Source: Natronococcus amylolyticus DSM 10524
GTDB lineage: Archaea > Halobacteriota > Halobacteria > Halobacteriales > Natrialbaceae
Reading direction: 5' to 3'
DNA: 64,000 nucleotides
Assembly (NCBI RefSeq): GCF_000337675.1
Contig: NZ_AOIB01000013.1
Span: forward strand, 211,557 to 275,556
Shown: positions 24,760 to 33,870 of the stretch, piece after piece
How the letters are laid out: each line of letters opens with the position of its first letter
How positions within the stretch are numbered: the stretch's first letter is position 1
Position numbers and translations under genes: made by a program
The notes under the pieces: model-generated
Told to the model about the DNA's origin: nothing
The model's input: the letters and a program-made list of their open reading frames with translations, nothing else
Database searches by the model: none

Positions 24760-25260
24760 ATGGTCGTCGTCGCAGATACATCCGCTCTCGTCAGCCTCGC
24801 AATTGCGAGCAACGAGCGTCCGATTCGGCTCCTCTTTACGGAGTACGACGTTCAGGTTCCGCCCGCAGTCGTTGAAGAACTCGAGGAGATCGCTGCCCAC
24901 GACGATGCGCATGCGGAGGCAGCAACGCGGGTACTTGGTCACCTGGCCGAAGAGCATATCCGGCAACCGAGTGAGCAGCCGGAGTATCCACTCGACGAGG
25001 GTGAAACGGCGGCTATCGCGCTCGCGAACGAGGTGAACGCCGAGATATTCCTGTGTGACGAGTACGGTGAACTCTCGACGGTGCACGCGCTCTTATCGGG
25101 TTCCCGGCTTCTCACGACGCCCAAGATGATCGAAGCACTCGTTGTGCGGGACGTTCTTTCGGCCGAGGACGCACGAGTAGCGCTTTCGGAGATGGTGGAT
25201 GAGCGAAGTTGGCGCAACAATTCGTACGTCCGGCAGTTTCTTGCTCGCTTCCGGGATTGA
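24760..25260 (+). CDS. PIN-domain toxin (VapC-like ribonuclease)
   Basis: A 166-residue PIN-fold nuclease. The acidic residues that bind magnesium are visible: Asp6 in VVVADTSALVSLA, Glu40 in AVVEELEE, Glu82 in DEGETAAIALA and Asp100 in IFLCDEYGE. The gene begins immediately after the antitoxin stop, so both are on one mRNA. It would cleave RNA when released from its antitoxin; the target RNA is unknown. Length and layout match the DUF3368-like branch of PIN toxins, usually paired with UPF0175 antitoxins. Confidence 0.88.
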   Translation: MVVVADTSALVSLAIASNERPIRLLFTEYDVQVPPAVVEELEEIAAHDDAHAEAATRVLGHLAEEHIRQPSEQPEYPLDEGETAAIALANEVNAEIFLCDEYGELSTVHALLSGSRLLTTPKMIEALVVRDVLSAEDARVALSEMVDERSWRNNSYVRQFLARFRD

Positions 25261-25281
25261 ATCCCGGAGCCCGTACCGACG

Positions 25282-27765
25282 CTACGCCTTCGCCTGCCAG
25301 CTCCGAACCCGATCCGCGCTGACGCCGTCGACGTCGTCGGCGACCGCGTCGGGGTCCGCGTCGCTCAGATCCTCGAGGCTCTCGATGCCCGCGTCGACGA
25401 GCTTTTCGACGGTCTTGGCGCCGACGCCGTCGAGGCTCTCGAGGTCCGAGTCGCTGTCGGCCTCGCGGGCCTGGAACTCCTGGTAGTTACAGATCGGGCA
25501 GCCGAGTTCCCAGGGCTCGTCGCCGCTGTGGACGACGAGTTCGGGGAGCTCGTGTTCCTCGCAGTGCTCGTCGGTGACCTCGATCTCGCCACGGCGGGGC
25601 AGCGGCAGCGAGTACTCACAATCGGGGTAGCGGGTACAGCCCACCAGCCGGGAGCCGCTCTGGAGGGTCTTGATGACGAGTTCGCCGTCGTGGTCCGAAC
25701 CGCAGTCCGGACAGTCGCCCAGGATCTCGCCCTCGCCCGCCTCGTCGGCCTTACACAGCGGACAGCCGTGGACGAACGTCTGGCGGCCGGCGAGCATCTT
25801 CACCTCGTTGAGCCCGTGCTCCTCGCACTCGCCGTCCATGATCAGCGGCTTGCCCGTCGAGGGCAGCGGCAGCGTGTTCTCGCAGTCGGGGTAGCCATCA
25901 CAGCCGATGAAGTACGAGCCGTGGCGACTCTGACGGACGAGCAAGTCCTCGCCGCACTCCGGACAGGGACCGAGGCGCTTGTCGTCTTTCAGCGACTTCC
26001 GGAGGTGGTCGCCGATCTCCTCGCGCGAGTCCGCGAGGTTCGCGAAGATCTCCTCGAGCATCTCCCGGGACTCGTCGGTGACGTCCTCGAGGTCGGCCTC
26101 GCCGGAGGCGATGGCGTCCATGTCGGCCTCGAGCTGGGCGGTCATCCCCTCGCTGACGACGCGGTCGGCGTAGTTCTCGGCGGCGTCGACGACCGCCATC
26201 GCCAGCTTGGTCGGGCGGGGCGGATCGCTCTCGATATAGCCCCGGTCGTAGAGTTTCTCGAGCGTGTTGTGGCGGGTTGACTTCGTTCCCAGCCCGAGAT
26301 CCTCCATGGTCTCGATCAGCCGCGACTGGCCGTACCGGCGGGGCGGCTGTGTCTCCTTCTCCTCGAGCTCGACGGCCTCGATCGAAAGCTCCTCGCCGGT
26401 CTCGACGTCGGGAACGTAGTTCTCCGTCGTGTTGAAGTAGGGGTAGACGTCGTGGTAGCCCGGTTCGACGAGGCGCTTGCCGTTCGCCTTCAGGCGGGCG
26501 TCGTCGACCTCGGCGACGACCTTGAGGTGTTCCCATTCGGCGGGGTCGGCGACAGTCGCGTAGAACCGGCGGACGACCAGCTCGTAGATCTCCCACTCGT
26601 CGTCGCTGACGTCCCCGCCGCGGCTCGGAATCTCGCCGGTCGGGTGAATCGGCGGGTGGTCGGTCGTCTCCTCGTCACCCTCCGTGGGCCGGATCTCGTC
26701 GGCCTCGAGCAGCGAGTCGGCCGACTCGCCAAGCGTCGAGTGGCCAACGAACTCCTCGAGCAGCTCCTCGGGATCGAGGTCGTCGGGGTAGACGGTGTTA
26801 TCCGTTCGGGGGTAGGTGATGTAGCCCGCCGTGTACAGATCCTCGGCGATCGACATCGCGCGCTTGGCCGAGTAGCCGATCGCGCTGGCCGCGCGGATGA
26901 ACTGGGTCGTGTTGAACGGCGCCGGCGGGGCGTCGGTCCGGGTGCGGCGGTTGACGTCGACGACCGTCGCGGCGTCGCGTCCCGACAGGGTCTCGTAGAC
27001 CTCGTCGGCGCGGGCCTCCGCCCAGACGCGCTCGGCCTCGTTGTCGTCCTCGTCGCGGTAGAAGTACTGGGCCTCGAACGTCGTCTCCGCCTGTCGGAGG
27101 TCGGCAAAGAGCTCCCAGTACGTCTCGGGATCGAACGCCTGGATCTCGCGCTCGCGGTCGACGATCAGCTTGAGGGTGGGCGACTGGACCCGACCGACGG
27201 AGATGAAGTCGTTGCCGAGCTGCCCTGCGGAGAGCGAGAGGAATCGGGTGAGCGCGGCGCCCCAGATCAGGTCGATGATCTGGCGGGCCTCGCCCGCGGC
27301 AGCGAGGTCGAAGTCCAGCTCGTCGGGCTCGTTGAAGGCGTTCTGGACCTCGTTTTCGGTAATCGAGGAAAAGCGCACCCGACGGATGGGGACGTCCTCG
27401 TCGACCTCGCGGACGATGTCGTAGGCCTCCTTCCCGATGAGTTCGCCCTCGCGGTCGTAGTCGGTCGCGATCGCGACCCGTTCGGCCCGGCGGGAGAGGA
27501 TCCGCAGCGTGGCGACGATGTTCTCCTTCGTCGCCGTCTTCTCGATACTCGCGTCGATGAGCTCGACGGGCTCGACGTCGCGCCAGTCGGAGTACTCCGC
27601 GGGGAAGTCGACGCCGACGACGTGGCCTGACAGCCCCACGCAGCGCTTGCCGCCCCACTCGTAGACGTTGACGCCGTTCTCGCGGCTCGAGTCGTACGTC
27701 CCACCGGAGAGGATGTCGGCGATCCGTCGCGCGGCGTTGTCCTTCTCGGTGATGATCAGTTCCAC
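25282..27765 (-). CDS. topA: DNA topoisomerase I (type IA)
   Basis: An 827-residue type IA topoisomerase that relaxes negative supercoils through a 5' phosphotyrosine. The TOPRIM domain starts MELIITEKDNAARRIADIL (Glu7) and has the acidic motif TDYDREGELI (Asp102, Asp104). The catalytic Tyr318 is in YITYPRTDNT. The C-terminus carries several four-Cys zinc ribbons (CPECGEDLL...CDGYPDC, CPLC, CPDCG...CTRYPDC, CPICN) and ends with a helix-hairpin-helix (SLDGVGAKTVEKLVDAGI). The start is GTG. A 20-codon frame on the same strand starts 53 bases upstream and overlaps the GTG. Confidence 0.96.
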   Translation of the reverse strand: MELIITEKDNAARRIADILSGGTYDSSRENGVNVYEWGGKRCVGLSGHVVGVDFPAEYSDWRDVEPVELIDASIEKTATKENIVATLRILSRRAERVAIATDYDREGELIGKEAYDIVREVDEDVPIRRVRFSSITENEVQNAFNEPDELDFDLAAAGEARQIIDLIWGAALTRFLSLSAGQLGNDFISVGRVQSPTLKLIVDREREIQAFDPETYWELFADLRQAETTFEAQYFYRDEDDNEAERVWAEARADEVYETLSGRDAATVVDVNRRTRTDAPPAPFNTTQFIRAASAIGYSAKRAMSIAEDLYTAGYITYPRTDNTVYPDDLDPEELLEEFVGHSTLGESADSLLEADEIRPTEGDEETTDHPPIHPTGEIPSRGGDVSDDEWEIYELVVRRFYATVADPAEWEHLKVVAEVDDARLKANGKRLVEPGYHDVYPYFNTTENYVPDVETGEELSIEAVELEEKETQPPRRYGQSRLIETMEDLGLGTKSTRHNTLEKLYDRGYIESDPPRPTKLAMAVVDAAENYADRVVSEGMTAQLEADMDAIASGEADLEDVTDESREMLEEIFANLADSREEIGDHLRKSLKDDKRLGPCPECGEDLLVRQSRHGSYFIGCDGYPDCENTLPLPSTGKPLIMDGECEEHGLNEVKMLAGRQTFVHGCPLCKADEAGEGEILGDCPDCGSDHDGELVIKTLQSGSRLVGCTRYPDCEYSLPLPRRGEIEVTDEHCEEHELPELVVHSGDEPWELGCPICNYQEFQAREADSDSDLESLDGVGAKTVEKLVDAGIESLEDLSDADPDAVADDVDGVSADRVRSWQAKA

Positions 27766-27818
27766 GGCCGATCACCCCGCGGCTCGAGCGGGAGGTCCGG
27801 GAAACGAGTCGTCGTCAT
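27756..27818 (-). CDS. Candidate 20-codon upstream ORF overlapping the topA start
   Basis: An ATG-started frame (MTTTRFPDLPLEPRGDRPWN) ends with TGA ten bases inside topA. A GTTATC-type box lies about 28 bases upstream of its ATG, the right place for a leaderless transcript beginning here. topA itself starts with the weaker GTG, so termination-reinitiation could set its translation. The rest of 27819-28037 holds no gene. Confidence 0.35.
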   Translation of the reverse strand: MTTTRFPDLPLEPRGDRPWN

Positions 27819-28037
27819 GGTCGCTCGGTACGACTGAGTCTCTGATAACGCTTTCGGCAAAAACGGCAGACAGCGCGGGTGTGCGTGCGTTACGCGGGCG
27901 TCTGCGCTCGCGCGTGCGTGAGGTCCATGCAGTCGGGTCGGCCGCGGCGAGCGCGACTCGGGACACTCGAGAGCCGGCAACTGGGCCGGGGAGTCGAGCC
28001 CTTTTCCGCTCCGGAGCGAGAAGGCACCGAAAGCGCC

Positions 28038-29525
28038 GTGGCAGAGCCGGAATCCGAGCGGAAACGCGTTGATATGACGGCGGGATCGATCCCGCCGAAG
28101 CTGCTCCACCTAGCCTGGCCGCTCGTGCTCGGCAACCTCCTGCAGACATTCTACAATCTGGCGGATATGTTCTGGGTCGGCCGCGTGAGCAGCGAGGCGG
28201 TCGCCGCCGTCTCGCTGATGTTTCCGCTCTCGTGGATGTTCGTCTCGACGGCGATGGGACTGACGGCGGCGACCATCGCGCTGGTCTCCCAGTACGTCGG
28301 CGCCGACGACGACCGGATGGCCGACCGGGTCGTTGCCCAGACGATCCTGCTCGCGCTGGCCGTCTCGACGGCGCTCGCAGCGGTCGGTCTCTACTTCCGG
28401 CGGCCGCTGCTCGTCCTGATCGGCGCCCGCGATCAGGTGTTCGTCGAGGCGCTGGCCTACATCGAGGTCATCTTCCTCGCGCTGCCGCTTACCTTCCTGT
28501 TCTTCGCGTTCCGCTCGTCGCTGCAGGGCGCCGGCGACACGAAGACGGCGATGTGGCTCGTGCTGATCTCGGCCGGGCTCAACGTCGTCCTCGACCCGTT
28601 CTTCATCCTCGGCTGGGGACCGTTCCCCGAGATGGGGACTCGAGGTGCGGCCGTCGCGACGTTCATCGCCCGCGCGTTCGCCACCGTCGCCGGGATTGCC
28701 ATCCTGCTCGACGGGCGGTTCGGCGTTCGACTCCGGGTCGGAGACCTGGCCCCCGACCTCGCAATCCAACGCCAGCTGGTCGACATCGGCTACCCGGCGA
28801 CGATCGACGGCTGGGCGCGCAGTTTCGCCTCAGTCGCGATGGCCGGTTTCGTCGCCCGCTTCGGGGCTGCCCCGACCGCAGCGTACGGGATCGGCGTCCG
28901 GTTCATGTCGGTGACGTGGGCCGTCGCCGGCGCGGTCGGCAACGCGACCGCAACTGGAGTCGGGCAGAACCTCGGGGCGGGGACCCCCGACCGGGCCGCA
29001 GCCGTCGCCCGGGTCGCGACCGCGGGGACCATGCTGTTGATCTTCGCGGTTGCGGCGGTTCTCGTCGCCTTCCCCGCACAGGCGATGCGGGTCTTCGTCG
29101 CCGACCCCGACGTGATCGCCGAGGGCGTTCTCTTTCTCCGAATCATGGCGCCGTTCTGGGCGCTGTTCGCCGGCGTGATGGTCCTCCAGGGGGCGTTCCG
29201 GGGCGCCGGCAACACCCGTGAGGCGATGGTGCTTTCGTTCCTCTCGCGGTGGATCTTCCGGGTTCCGGTCGCGCTGGTGTTGGCCTTCGCGGCCGTGACG
29301 GTCCCGTTCGTCGGCGTGACGATTCCGACGGTCGCCGCGATCGACCTTGGCGTCGCGGGGATCTGGTGGGCGTTCTCGTTCGGGATGGTGGCCTCGTTCG
29401 TCGTCGCCGTACTCTGGTTCCGGCTCGGCACCTGGACCGAGGGCGTCATCGACGAGGCGGGCGAGCATCGAGAGACCCAGGTCGGCTCGAGCGCTGCCGA
29501 CGAAGGCGAGGTGCTCGATCCCTAG
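28038..29525 (+). CDS. MATE family efflux transporter
   Basis: A 12-helix multidrug/toxin extrusion-type exporter, about 495 residues from the GTG at 28038 (VAEPESERKRVDMTAGSIPPK); an ATG at 28074 is the alternative. A CCTTTTCC box about 30 bases before the GTG favours the longer form. Family features are LLHLAWPLVLGNLLQTFYNLADMFWVGR in helix 1-2 and the repeat-half equivalent with FVGRFGA-like elements and GVMVLQGAFRGAGNTREAM. It probably couples Na+ or H+ entry to drug export. The stop lies in a CTAG shared with the convergent flippase gene. Confidence 0.9.
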   Translation: MAEPESERKRVDMTAGSIPPKLLHLAWPLVLGNLLQTFYNLADMFWVGRVSSEAVAAVSLMFPLSWMFVSTAMGLTAATIALVSQYVGADDDRMADRVVAQTILLALAVSTALAAVGLYFRRPLLVLIGARDQVFVEALAYIEVIFLALPLTFLFFAFRSSLQGAGDTKTAMWLVLISAGLNVVLDPFFILGWGPFPEMGTRGAAVATFIARAFATVAGIAILLDGRFGVRLRVGDLAPDLAIQRQLVDIGYPATIDGWARSFASVAMAGFVARFGAAPTAAYGIGVRFMSVTWAVAGAVGNATATGVGQNLGAGTPDRAAAVARVATAGTMLLIFAVAAVLVAFPAQAMRVFVADPDVIAEGVLFLRIMAPFWALFAGVMVLQGAFRGAGNTREAMVLSFLSRWIFRVPVALVLAFAAVTVPFVGVTIPTVAAIDLGVAGIWWAFSFGMVASFVVAVLWFRLGTWTEGVIDEAGEHRETQVGSSAADEGEVLDP

Positions 29526-31039
29526 CTCGAGCCGCCGACGGGGAGCCACTTGCGCAGCGTCGGGCTGAACTCTGCGGCCATGCGGGCGTCGTCGTCGGTG
29601 AAGGCGTCCGTGAGGACGAGCGTTCCCGCGTAGATGGCGACCACGACGATCGGCAGGATGACGACGGTCAGGAGATCCGACTCGAGGACGTAGACGATCG
29701 GTGCACCGGCGATGGCCGCCGGAACGCCGGCGCCGACGATCTTCGCGAAGTCCCGGGTGAACGGGTGGATCCCGTCGAGGTAGTAGATCTCCGCGAGCGT
29801 GAGCCCGCCGACGAGAAAGAGCGCGGTTGCCGAGCCGATCGCGGCGCCCTCCATCCCGAGAAACGGCACGAGCGTGAACGAGACGAGGAGGTTGACGCCG
29901 AAGAGGACGAGGGTGTTGGCGAAGACGAACCGGGAGTAGCCAAGGCCCTGCAGGAGCGAGCCGTCGGGGCCGCCGAAGGTGACGTTGAAGAGGAACGCGG
30001 CAGCCAGGAGGGCGACGACGGCGGTCGCCTCGGCGTACTGGGGCGTGTACAGCACCGCGAGGAAGGAACTCGCGCCGAGCGAGAGGAAGATGGCGATCGG
30101 CAGCGTGATGCCGGCGATCCAGCGGGCCATAATTCGGAACCGCTGTTCGACGAGGTCGATATCGTCTCGGCTCTCGGCGATCAGGGGTTTGAACACGGGC
30201 GACAGCGAGTTGAAGATGATCATCAGCCCCGAGCCGAGCATGTAGCCGACCCGGTAGATCCCGACGTCGTCGGAGTCGAGGAAGAAGCCGAGCACGAAGT
30301 AGTCGACGTGGCCCATCAGGACGAAGACGACGCTGGTCATCGCCAGCGGGACCGAGTACTTCACCAGCGGACCGGGGGCGACCAGCTCGAGTTCCCTCGA
30401 GAGCAGGTCCCAGGCCTTGTAGGTGAAGACGGCGGCGCCGACCGTGATCGCGACGAACAGCCCGACGATGTAGCCGGCGACGAGCCCGAGCAGTCCGAAC
30501 CCCGCGAGCAACAGCCCGGCGGTGGCGATAAACCGAACGATCGGGCGAACCAGGTCCCGCATGATCACCCGGTACTGGAGTTTCTTGATGCTGTAGTAGG
30601 AGGTCAACAGGACGTTGTAGATCGCCAGCATCGGGATCGTCACCGAGAGGAGCAGGAGCCCGACCCGCAGCGCCGGCTCCTCGAAGAACTCGGCGAAGGC
30701 GGCGGCGCTGAGCGCGAGCGCGAGCGCGACCAGCGACGACGTTACGAGTACCGTCGCGGTCACCTGGACGATCACGCCCTTGGCCTTCCCGTACTCGTCG
30801 TCGTCGAGGTACTGGGGGACGAAGTAGTCGATCGCGAGCGGGAGCCCGAGGTTGGCAAAGACCTGCATGAACAGGATGACCGACGTCGCCAGCACGAACA
30901 GCCCGTAGACGGAGGGACTGACGAACCGCGTCATCAGCATGACGATCGCGAACCCCATTGCGCCGTTGATCACGTTTCCGGCGAACGTGATACTCCCCTG
31001 TCTGGCGAGCGTGGTGACGCCTTCGTCCTGGTCGGTCAT
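29522..31039 (-). CDS. Oligosaccharide flippase family protein (Wzx/MATE-like)
   Basis: A 505-residue membrane protein with about 14 hydrophobic segments. It begins MTDQDEGVTTLARQGSITFAGNVINGAMGF, the standard start of archaeal polysaccharide-biosynthesis flippases, followed by RFVSPSVYGLFVLATSVI. It would flip lipid-linked oligosaccharide across the membrane for S-layer or pilin glycosylation. No glycosyltransferases are adjacent, so its glycan is unknown. An upstream extension of 20 codons in the open frame was not used. It converges on the MATE gene, and both stops share one CTAG. Confidence 0.88.
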   Translation of the reverse strand: MTDQDEGVTTLARQGSITFAGNVINGAMGFAIVMLMTRFVSPSVYGLFVLATSVILFMQVFANLGLPLAIDYFVPQYLDDDEYGKAKGVIVQVTATVLVTSSLVALALALSAAAFAEFFEEPALRVGLLLLSVTIPMLAIYNVLLTSYYSIKKLQYRVIMRDLVRPIVRFIATAGLLLAGFGLLGLVAGYIVGLFVAITVGAAVFTYKAWDLLSRELELVAPGPLVKYSVPLAMTSVVFVLMGHVDYFVLGFFLDSDDVGIYRVGYMLGSGLMIIFNSLSPVFKPLIAESRDDIDLVEQRFRIMARWIAGITLPIAIFLSLGASSFLAVLYTPQYAEATAVVALLAAAFLFNVTFGGPDGSLLQGLGYSRFVFANTLVLFGVNLLVSFTLVPFLGMEGAAIGSATALFLVGGLTLAEIYYLDGIHPFTRDFAKIVGAGVPAAIAGAPIVYVLESDLLTVVILPIVVVAIYAGTLVLTDAFTDDDARMAAEFSPTLRKWLPVGGSS

Positions 31040-31123
31040 GGCAACGTTGGGTGTGGGTGATCGCGACGTCCCGCGAGCGTCGTGTGCAGCCGTCGGCACC
31101 TCCCTGTGGTCGGCTCGAGCACG

Positions 31124-31513
31124 TCAGACACCCGTCGCCGGCTCGAGCTCGTAGCTGTCGACTGCAGCGGCCTCCTCGCCGAAGTGGGGGAACTCCGCGT
31201 CGAACGGCCACTCCTCGCCCTCGGCGACGTCCTCCTCAACGTTCTCGATGACGCTCTCGAGCTCTTCGCCGTCCTCGTCGAAGAACGTCACTCGGATCTC
31301 GATGTACGACAGCGTTCGCTCGCCCGCGTTCCTGACGACGCCCCAGACGTAGACGCGTTCCTCGTCGGTGCCCGGGTCGTCGCGCACGAGGTCGTCCCAG
31401 ACGATCTCGACGTCGGCGGGTTCGGTGATCTCCTCGGCGTCCTCGGTGAAGTACTCGAGACAGCCCGACACCGACAGCGAGGTGGCGACGGCCAGGAACG
31501 CGCGGCGGTGCAT
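31124..31513 (-). CDS. FxLYD-domain lipoprotein
   Basis: A 129-residue lipoprotein, MHRRAFLAVATSLSVSGCLE, with an Arg pair and lipobox VSGC. The mature part has VWGVVRNAGERTLSYIEIRV then FFDEDGEEL and WPFDAEFP, the FxLYD beta-sandwich also seen in the lipoprotein at 13.5 kb, here without the long acidic linker. The start at 31513 is the first codon before the Arg pair; the frame upstream is unlikely. Divergent from thi4. Role unknown. Confidence 0.85.
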   Translation of the reverse strand: MHRRAFLAVATSLSVSGCLEYFTEDAEEITEPADVEIVWDDLVRDDPGTDEERVYVWGVVRNAGERTLSYIEIRVTFFDEDGEELESVIENVEEDVAEGEEWPFDAEFPHFGEEAAAVDSYELEPATGV

Positions 31514-31562
31514 CGAGTCGGTCGTTTGCAGCCGCGGGTCTTGAGGGTACGGATTCGAGTTA

Positions 31563-31579
31563 GCGATCCGATGTATCGC
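31563..31579. promoter_or_regulatory. Small inverted repeat upstream of thi4, candidate operator
   Basis: GCGAT (31563-31567) and ATCGC (31575-31579) form an inverted repeat with a seven-base spacer, just before a CTTTT box (31586-31590) at -28 to -32 of the thi4 ATG. ThiR, encoded at 39.7-40.6 kb, is the expected regulator of thi4, but I do not have its site consensus, so the assignment is speculative. Confidence 0.25.
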
Positions 31580-31617
31580 GACACACTTTTCACTACCCAC
31601 TGTTACCACCTAGTTGT

Positions 31618-32547
31618 ATGAGCGAGTTCGATCAGTTCAGCGACGTCGGTGAAGCGGACGTAACACGGGCAATCGGCCAGGAGTGGACCGAGGAGTTCAT
31701 GGACTTCTCGGACTCGGACGTCATCATCGTCGGCGGCGGCCCCTCGGGGCTGACCGCGGCCAAGGAGCTCTCCGAGCGCGGCGTGAAAACGATGGTCGTC
31801 GAGAAGAACAACTACCTCGGCGGCGGGTTCTGGCTCGGCGGCTTCCTGATGAACAAGGTGACGGTGCGTGACCCCGCACAGAACATCCTCGAGGAGCTCG
31901 ACGTCTCCTACAAGCAGTCGGCCGACAGCGAGGGGCTGTACGTCGCGAACGGCCCCGAGGCCTGTTCGGGGCTGATCAAGGCCGCCTGTGACGCGGGCGC
32001 GAAGATGCAGAACATGACCGAGTTCACGGACATCGTCATCCGCGAGGACCACAAGGTCTCGGGGATCGTGATGAACTGGACGCCGGTCCACGCTCTCCCT
32101 CGGGAGATCACCTGCGTCGACCCGATCGCCGTCGAGGCCGACCTCGTCATCGACGCGACGGGCCACGACGCGATGGCCGTCAAGAAACTCGACGAGCGCG
32201 GCGTCCTCGACGCGCCGGGTATCGGCGACGCCGAGGCCAGCGCCACGGGGATGGACCAGACCGACGACGACAGCTACGGCGCCCCCGGCCACGACTCGCC
32301 CGGCCACGACTCGATGTGGGTCGGCAAGAGCGAGGACGCCGTCGTCGAACACACCGGCCTCGTCCACGACGGCCTGATCGCGACCGGGATGGCGACCGCG
32401 ACGACCTACGGCCTCCCGCGGATGGGGCCGACCTTCGGCGCCATGCTCGTCTCGGGCAAGCGCGCCGCCCAGGAGGCACTCGACGAACTCGAGGTCGACG
32501 CCGACCCCGTCGACATTACGTCGCGCGCCGCACCAGCGGACGACTGA
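31618..32547 (+). CDS. thi4: Thi4 thiazole synthase (sulfide-dependent or Cys-donor type)
   Basis: A 309-residue thiazole-moiety synthase for thiamine, using NAD and glycine. The FAD/NAD-type fold begins [18 protein letters not shown], then [17 protein letters not shown]. Cys166 in PREITCVDP aligns with the cysteine that is the suicidal sulfur donor in yeast Thi4 and was reported essential in Haloferax volcanii (Cys165). The His-type methanogen enzymes lack it. The C-terminus has [33 protein letters not shown]. It is a single gene, divergent from a lipoprotein, with a promoter box at about -30. Probably repressed by ThiR when thiamine phosphates are abundant. Confidence 0.95.
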   Translation: MSEFDQFSDVGEADVTRAIGQEWTEEFMDFSDSDVIIVGGGPSGLTAAKELSERGVKTMVVEKNNYLGGGFWLGGFLMNKVTVRDPAQNILEELDVSYKQSADSEGLYVANGPEACSGLIKAACDAGAKMQNMTEFTDIVIREDHKVSGIVMNWTPVHALPREITCVDPIAVEADLVIDATGHDAMAVKKLDERGVLDAPGIGDAEASATGMDQTDDDSYGAPGHDSPGHDSMWVGKSEDAVVEHTGLVHDGLIATGMATATTYGLPRMGPTFGAMLVSGKRAAQEALDELEVDADPVDITSRAAPADD

Positions 32548-32619
32548 CGTCGCAGTCGACTCCCACCACGGGTAGCGATAATCACTGAATTGATACGACG
32601 TCCGGCTGTCGGCCGTCGT

Positions 32620-32886
32620 ATGGAAGACGACCGCGACGGCGTAACCGCAATCCGGATCGCCCTGCGACGCGAGCTACACCGATTTTTCAAACGGATCGTC
32701 GGGCTAGTTGTCGCCACCGTCGGTATTCTGCTCGGTCTCGCCGCGATGCTCCTGCCGTTCATCGTGGGGTTCGGTAGCTCCACTCTGTTCGGAGCGGGCA
32801 TGCTCGTGGCGACCCTCTGTAGCTGGTGGATCCTCGGCGCAACCGGGAGCCCCGATTTCGAGGACCTGACGGACGACCTCGAGTGA
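32620..32886 (+). CDS. Small membrane protein, unknown function
   Basis: An 88-residue protein starting MEDDRDGVTAIRIALRRELHRFFK, then two hydrophobic helices (IVGLVVATVGILLGLAAMLLPFIVGF and TLFGAGMLVATLCSWWIL) and a short acidic tail. The upstream ten codons of the open frame were not used. It resembles no named family I can recall. Confidence 0.7.
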   Translation: MEDDRDGVTAIRIALRRELHRFFKRIVGLVVATVGILLGLAAMLLPFIVGFGSSTLFGAGMLVATLCSWWILGATGSPDFEDLTDDLE

Positions 32887-32937
32887 TCGATCGCCGAAAT
32901 CCACACTGTTTTCGTCGGCCCGCCGCAGCCTTCGGGC

Positions 32938-33840
32938 ATGAAACTCGTCGTCACCGGTGCAACCGGCGGGATCGGGAGCTGGGTCGTCGAAAGCCTCGCG
33001 AGCGCAGGCCACGAGGTGCTCGGTGTCGACCTCGAGCGTCCGTCCGGCGAGCGCGAGAACGCCACCTTCCTCGCGGGAGATCTGACGGAACAGGGCGTCG
33101 CCAGGGAGCTGATCCGCGACCCCGATCCCGACGCCGTCGTCCACTGCGCTGGAGTCCCGGCGATGGGGATCCGTGCCGGCGGCGAGACCTTCGAGACGAA
33201 CGTGGTGAGCACCTACCACGCCCTCGAGGCCGCCGGACTGGCGGGTGCGGAGGTGGTCTGGACCTCGAGCGAGAGCACCTACGGGATGCCCTTCGCGGCG
33301 ACTCCCTCCCTGCCCGACTACCTGCCGATCGACGAGGACCACCCCCAACGTCCGGAGGACCCCTACGGCACCTCGAAGCTCGTCGGCGAGGTGATTGCCG
33401 AGCGCGCGGTCCGGGCGTTCGACGTGCCGGTGACCTCGCTGCGCCCCGCGTGGGTGAGCTATCCCGGCAGTCAGCAACTGGCCCGCGTCAGAGAGGCGTT
33501 CGACCCCGAAACGGTCGAACCCGGAGATCAGGGAAGCGGGAACTTCTGGTCGTACGTCGACGTCCGCGATCTGGTCTCGCTGGTCGAGGCCGCGCTCGCG
33601 ACCGATGTCGAGGGCCACGAAGCGTACCTCGCCGTCGCGGCGGAGAACTACCTCGGCCGACCGACCGCGGAGACGATCGAGGACGTCTACGGCGATCTGC
33701 CCACGGACTGTACGCTCGAGGGCGAGGAGTCGGCGTTTGCGACGGCGAAAGCCCGCGAGGAACTCGGCTGGGAGCCCGAGCACACCTGGCGGGAGACCGA
33801 AGCGGAGGAGGCGGTAGAGCCGTCGTTTCTGGACGGCTGA
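32938..33840 (+). CDS. NAD-dependent epimerase/dehydratase family protein
   Basis: A 300-residue extended SDR protein. The nucleotide-binding motif is VVTGATGGIGSWVVESL (TGxxGxxG) and the catalytic YxxxK is in EDPYGTSKLVGEVI. Asp in LGVDLERP suggests NAD preference. SSESTYG provides the Ser/Thr of the triad. Sugar-nucleotide epimerases, dehydratases and other reductases share this fold, so the substrate is undetermined. A start ATG at 32938 follows a CTGTTTTC-type box. It stands alone. Confidence 0.9.
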   Translation: MKLVVTGATGGIGSWVVESLASAGHEVLGVDLERPSGERENATFLAGDLTEQGVARELIRDPDPDAVVHCAGVPAMGIRAGGETFETNVVSTYHALEAAGLAGAEVVWTSSESTYGMPFAATPSLPDYLPIDEDHPQRPEDPYGTSKLVGEVIAERAVRAFDVPVTSLRPAWVSYPGSQQLARVREAFDPETVEPGDQGSGNFWSYVDVRDLVSLVEAALATDVEGHEAYLAVAAENYLGRPTAETIEDVYGDLPTDCTLEGEESAFATAKAREELGWEPEHTWRETEAEEAVEPSFLDG

Positions 33841-33870
33841 CGCGAGTGCGAGTTCGAGCGCTCGAGACGG

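Noticed and set aside
28830..31211. A 793-codon minus-strand frame over the MATE and flippase genes
   Set aside because: Arg-rich shadow; the flippase in another frame has proper helices.
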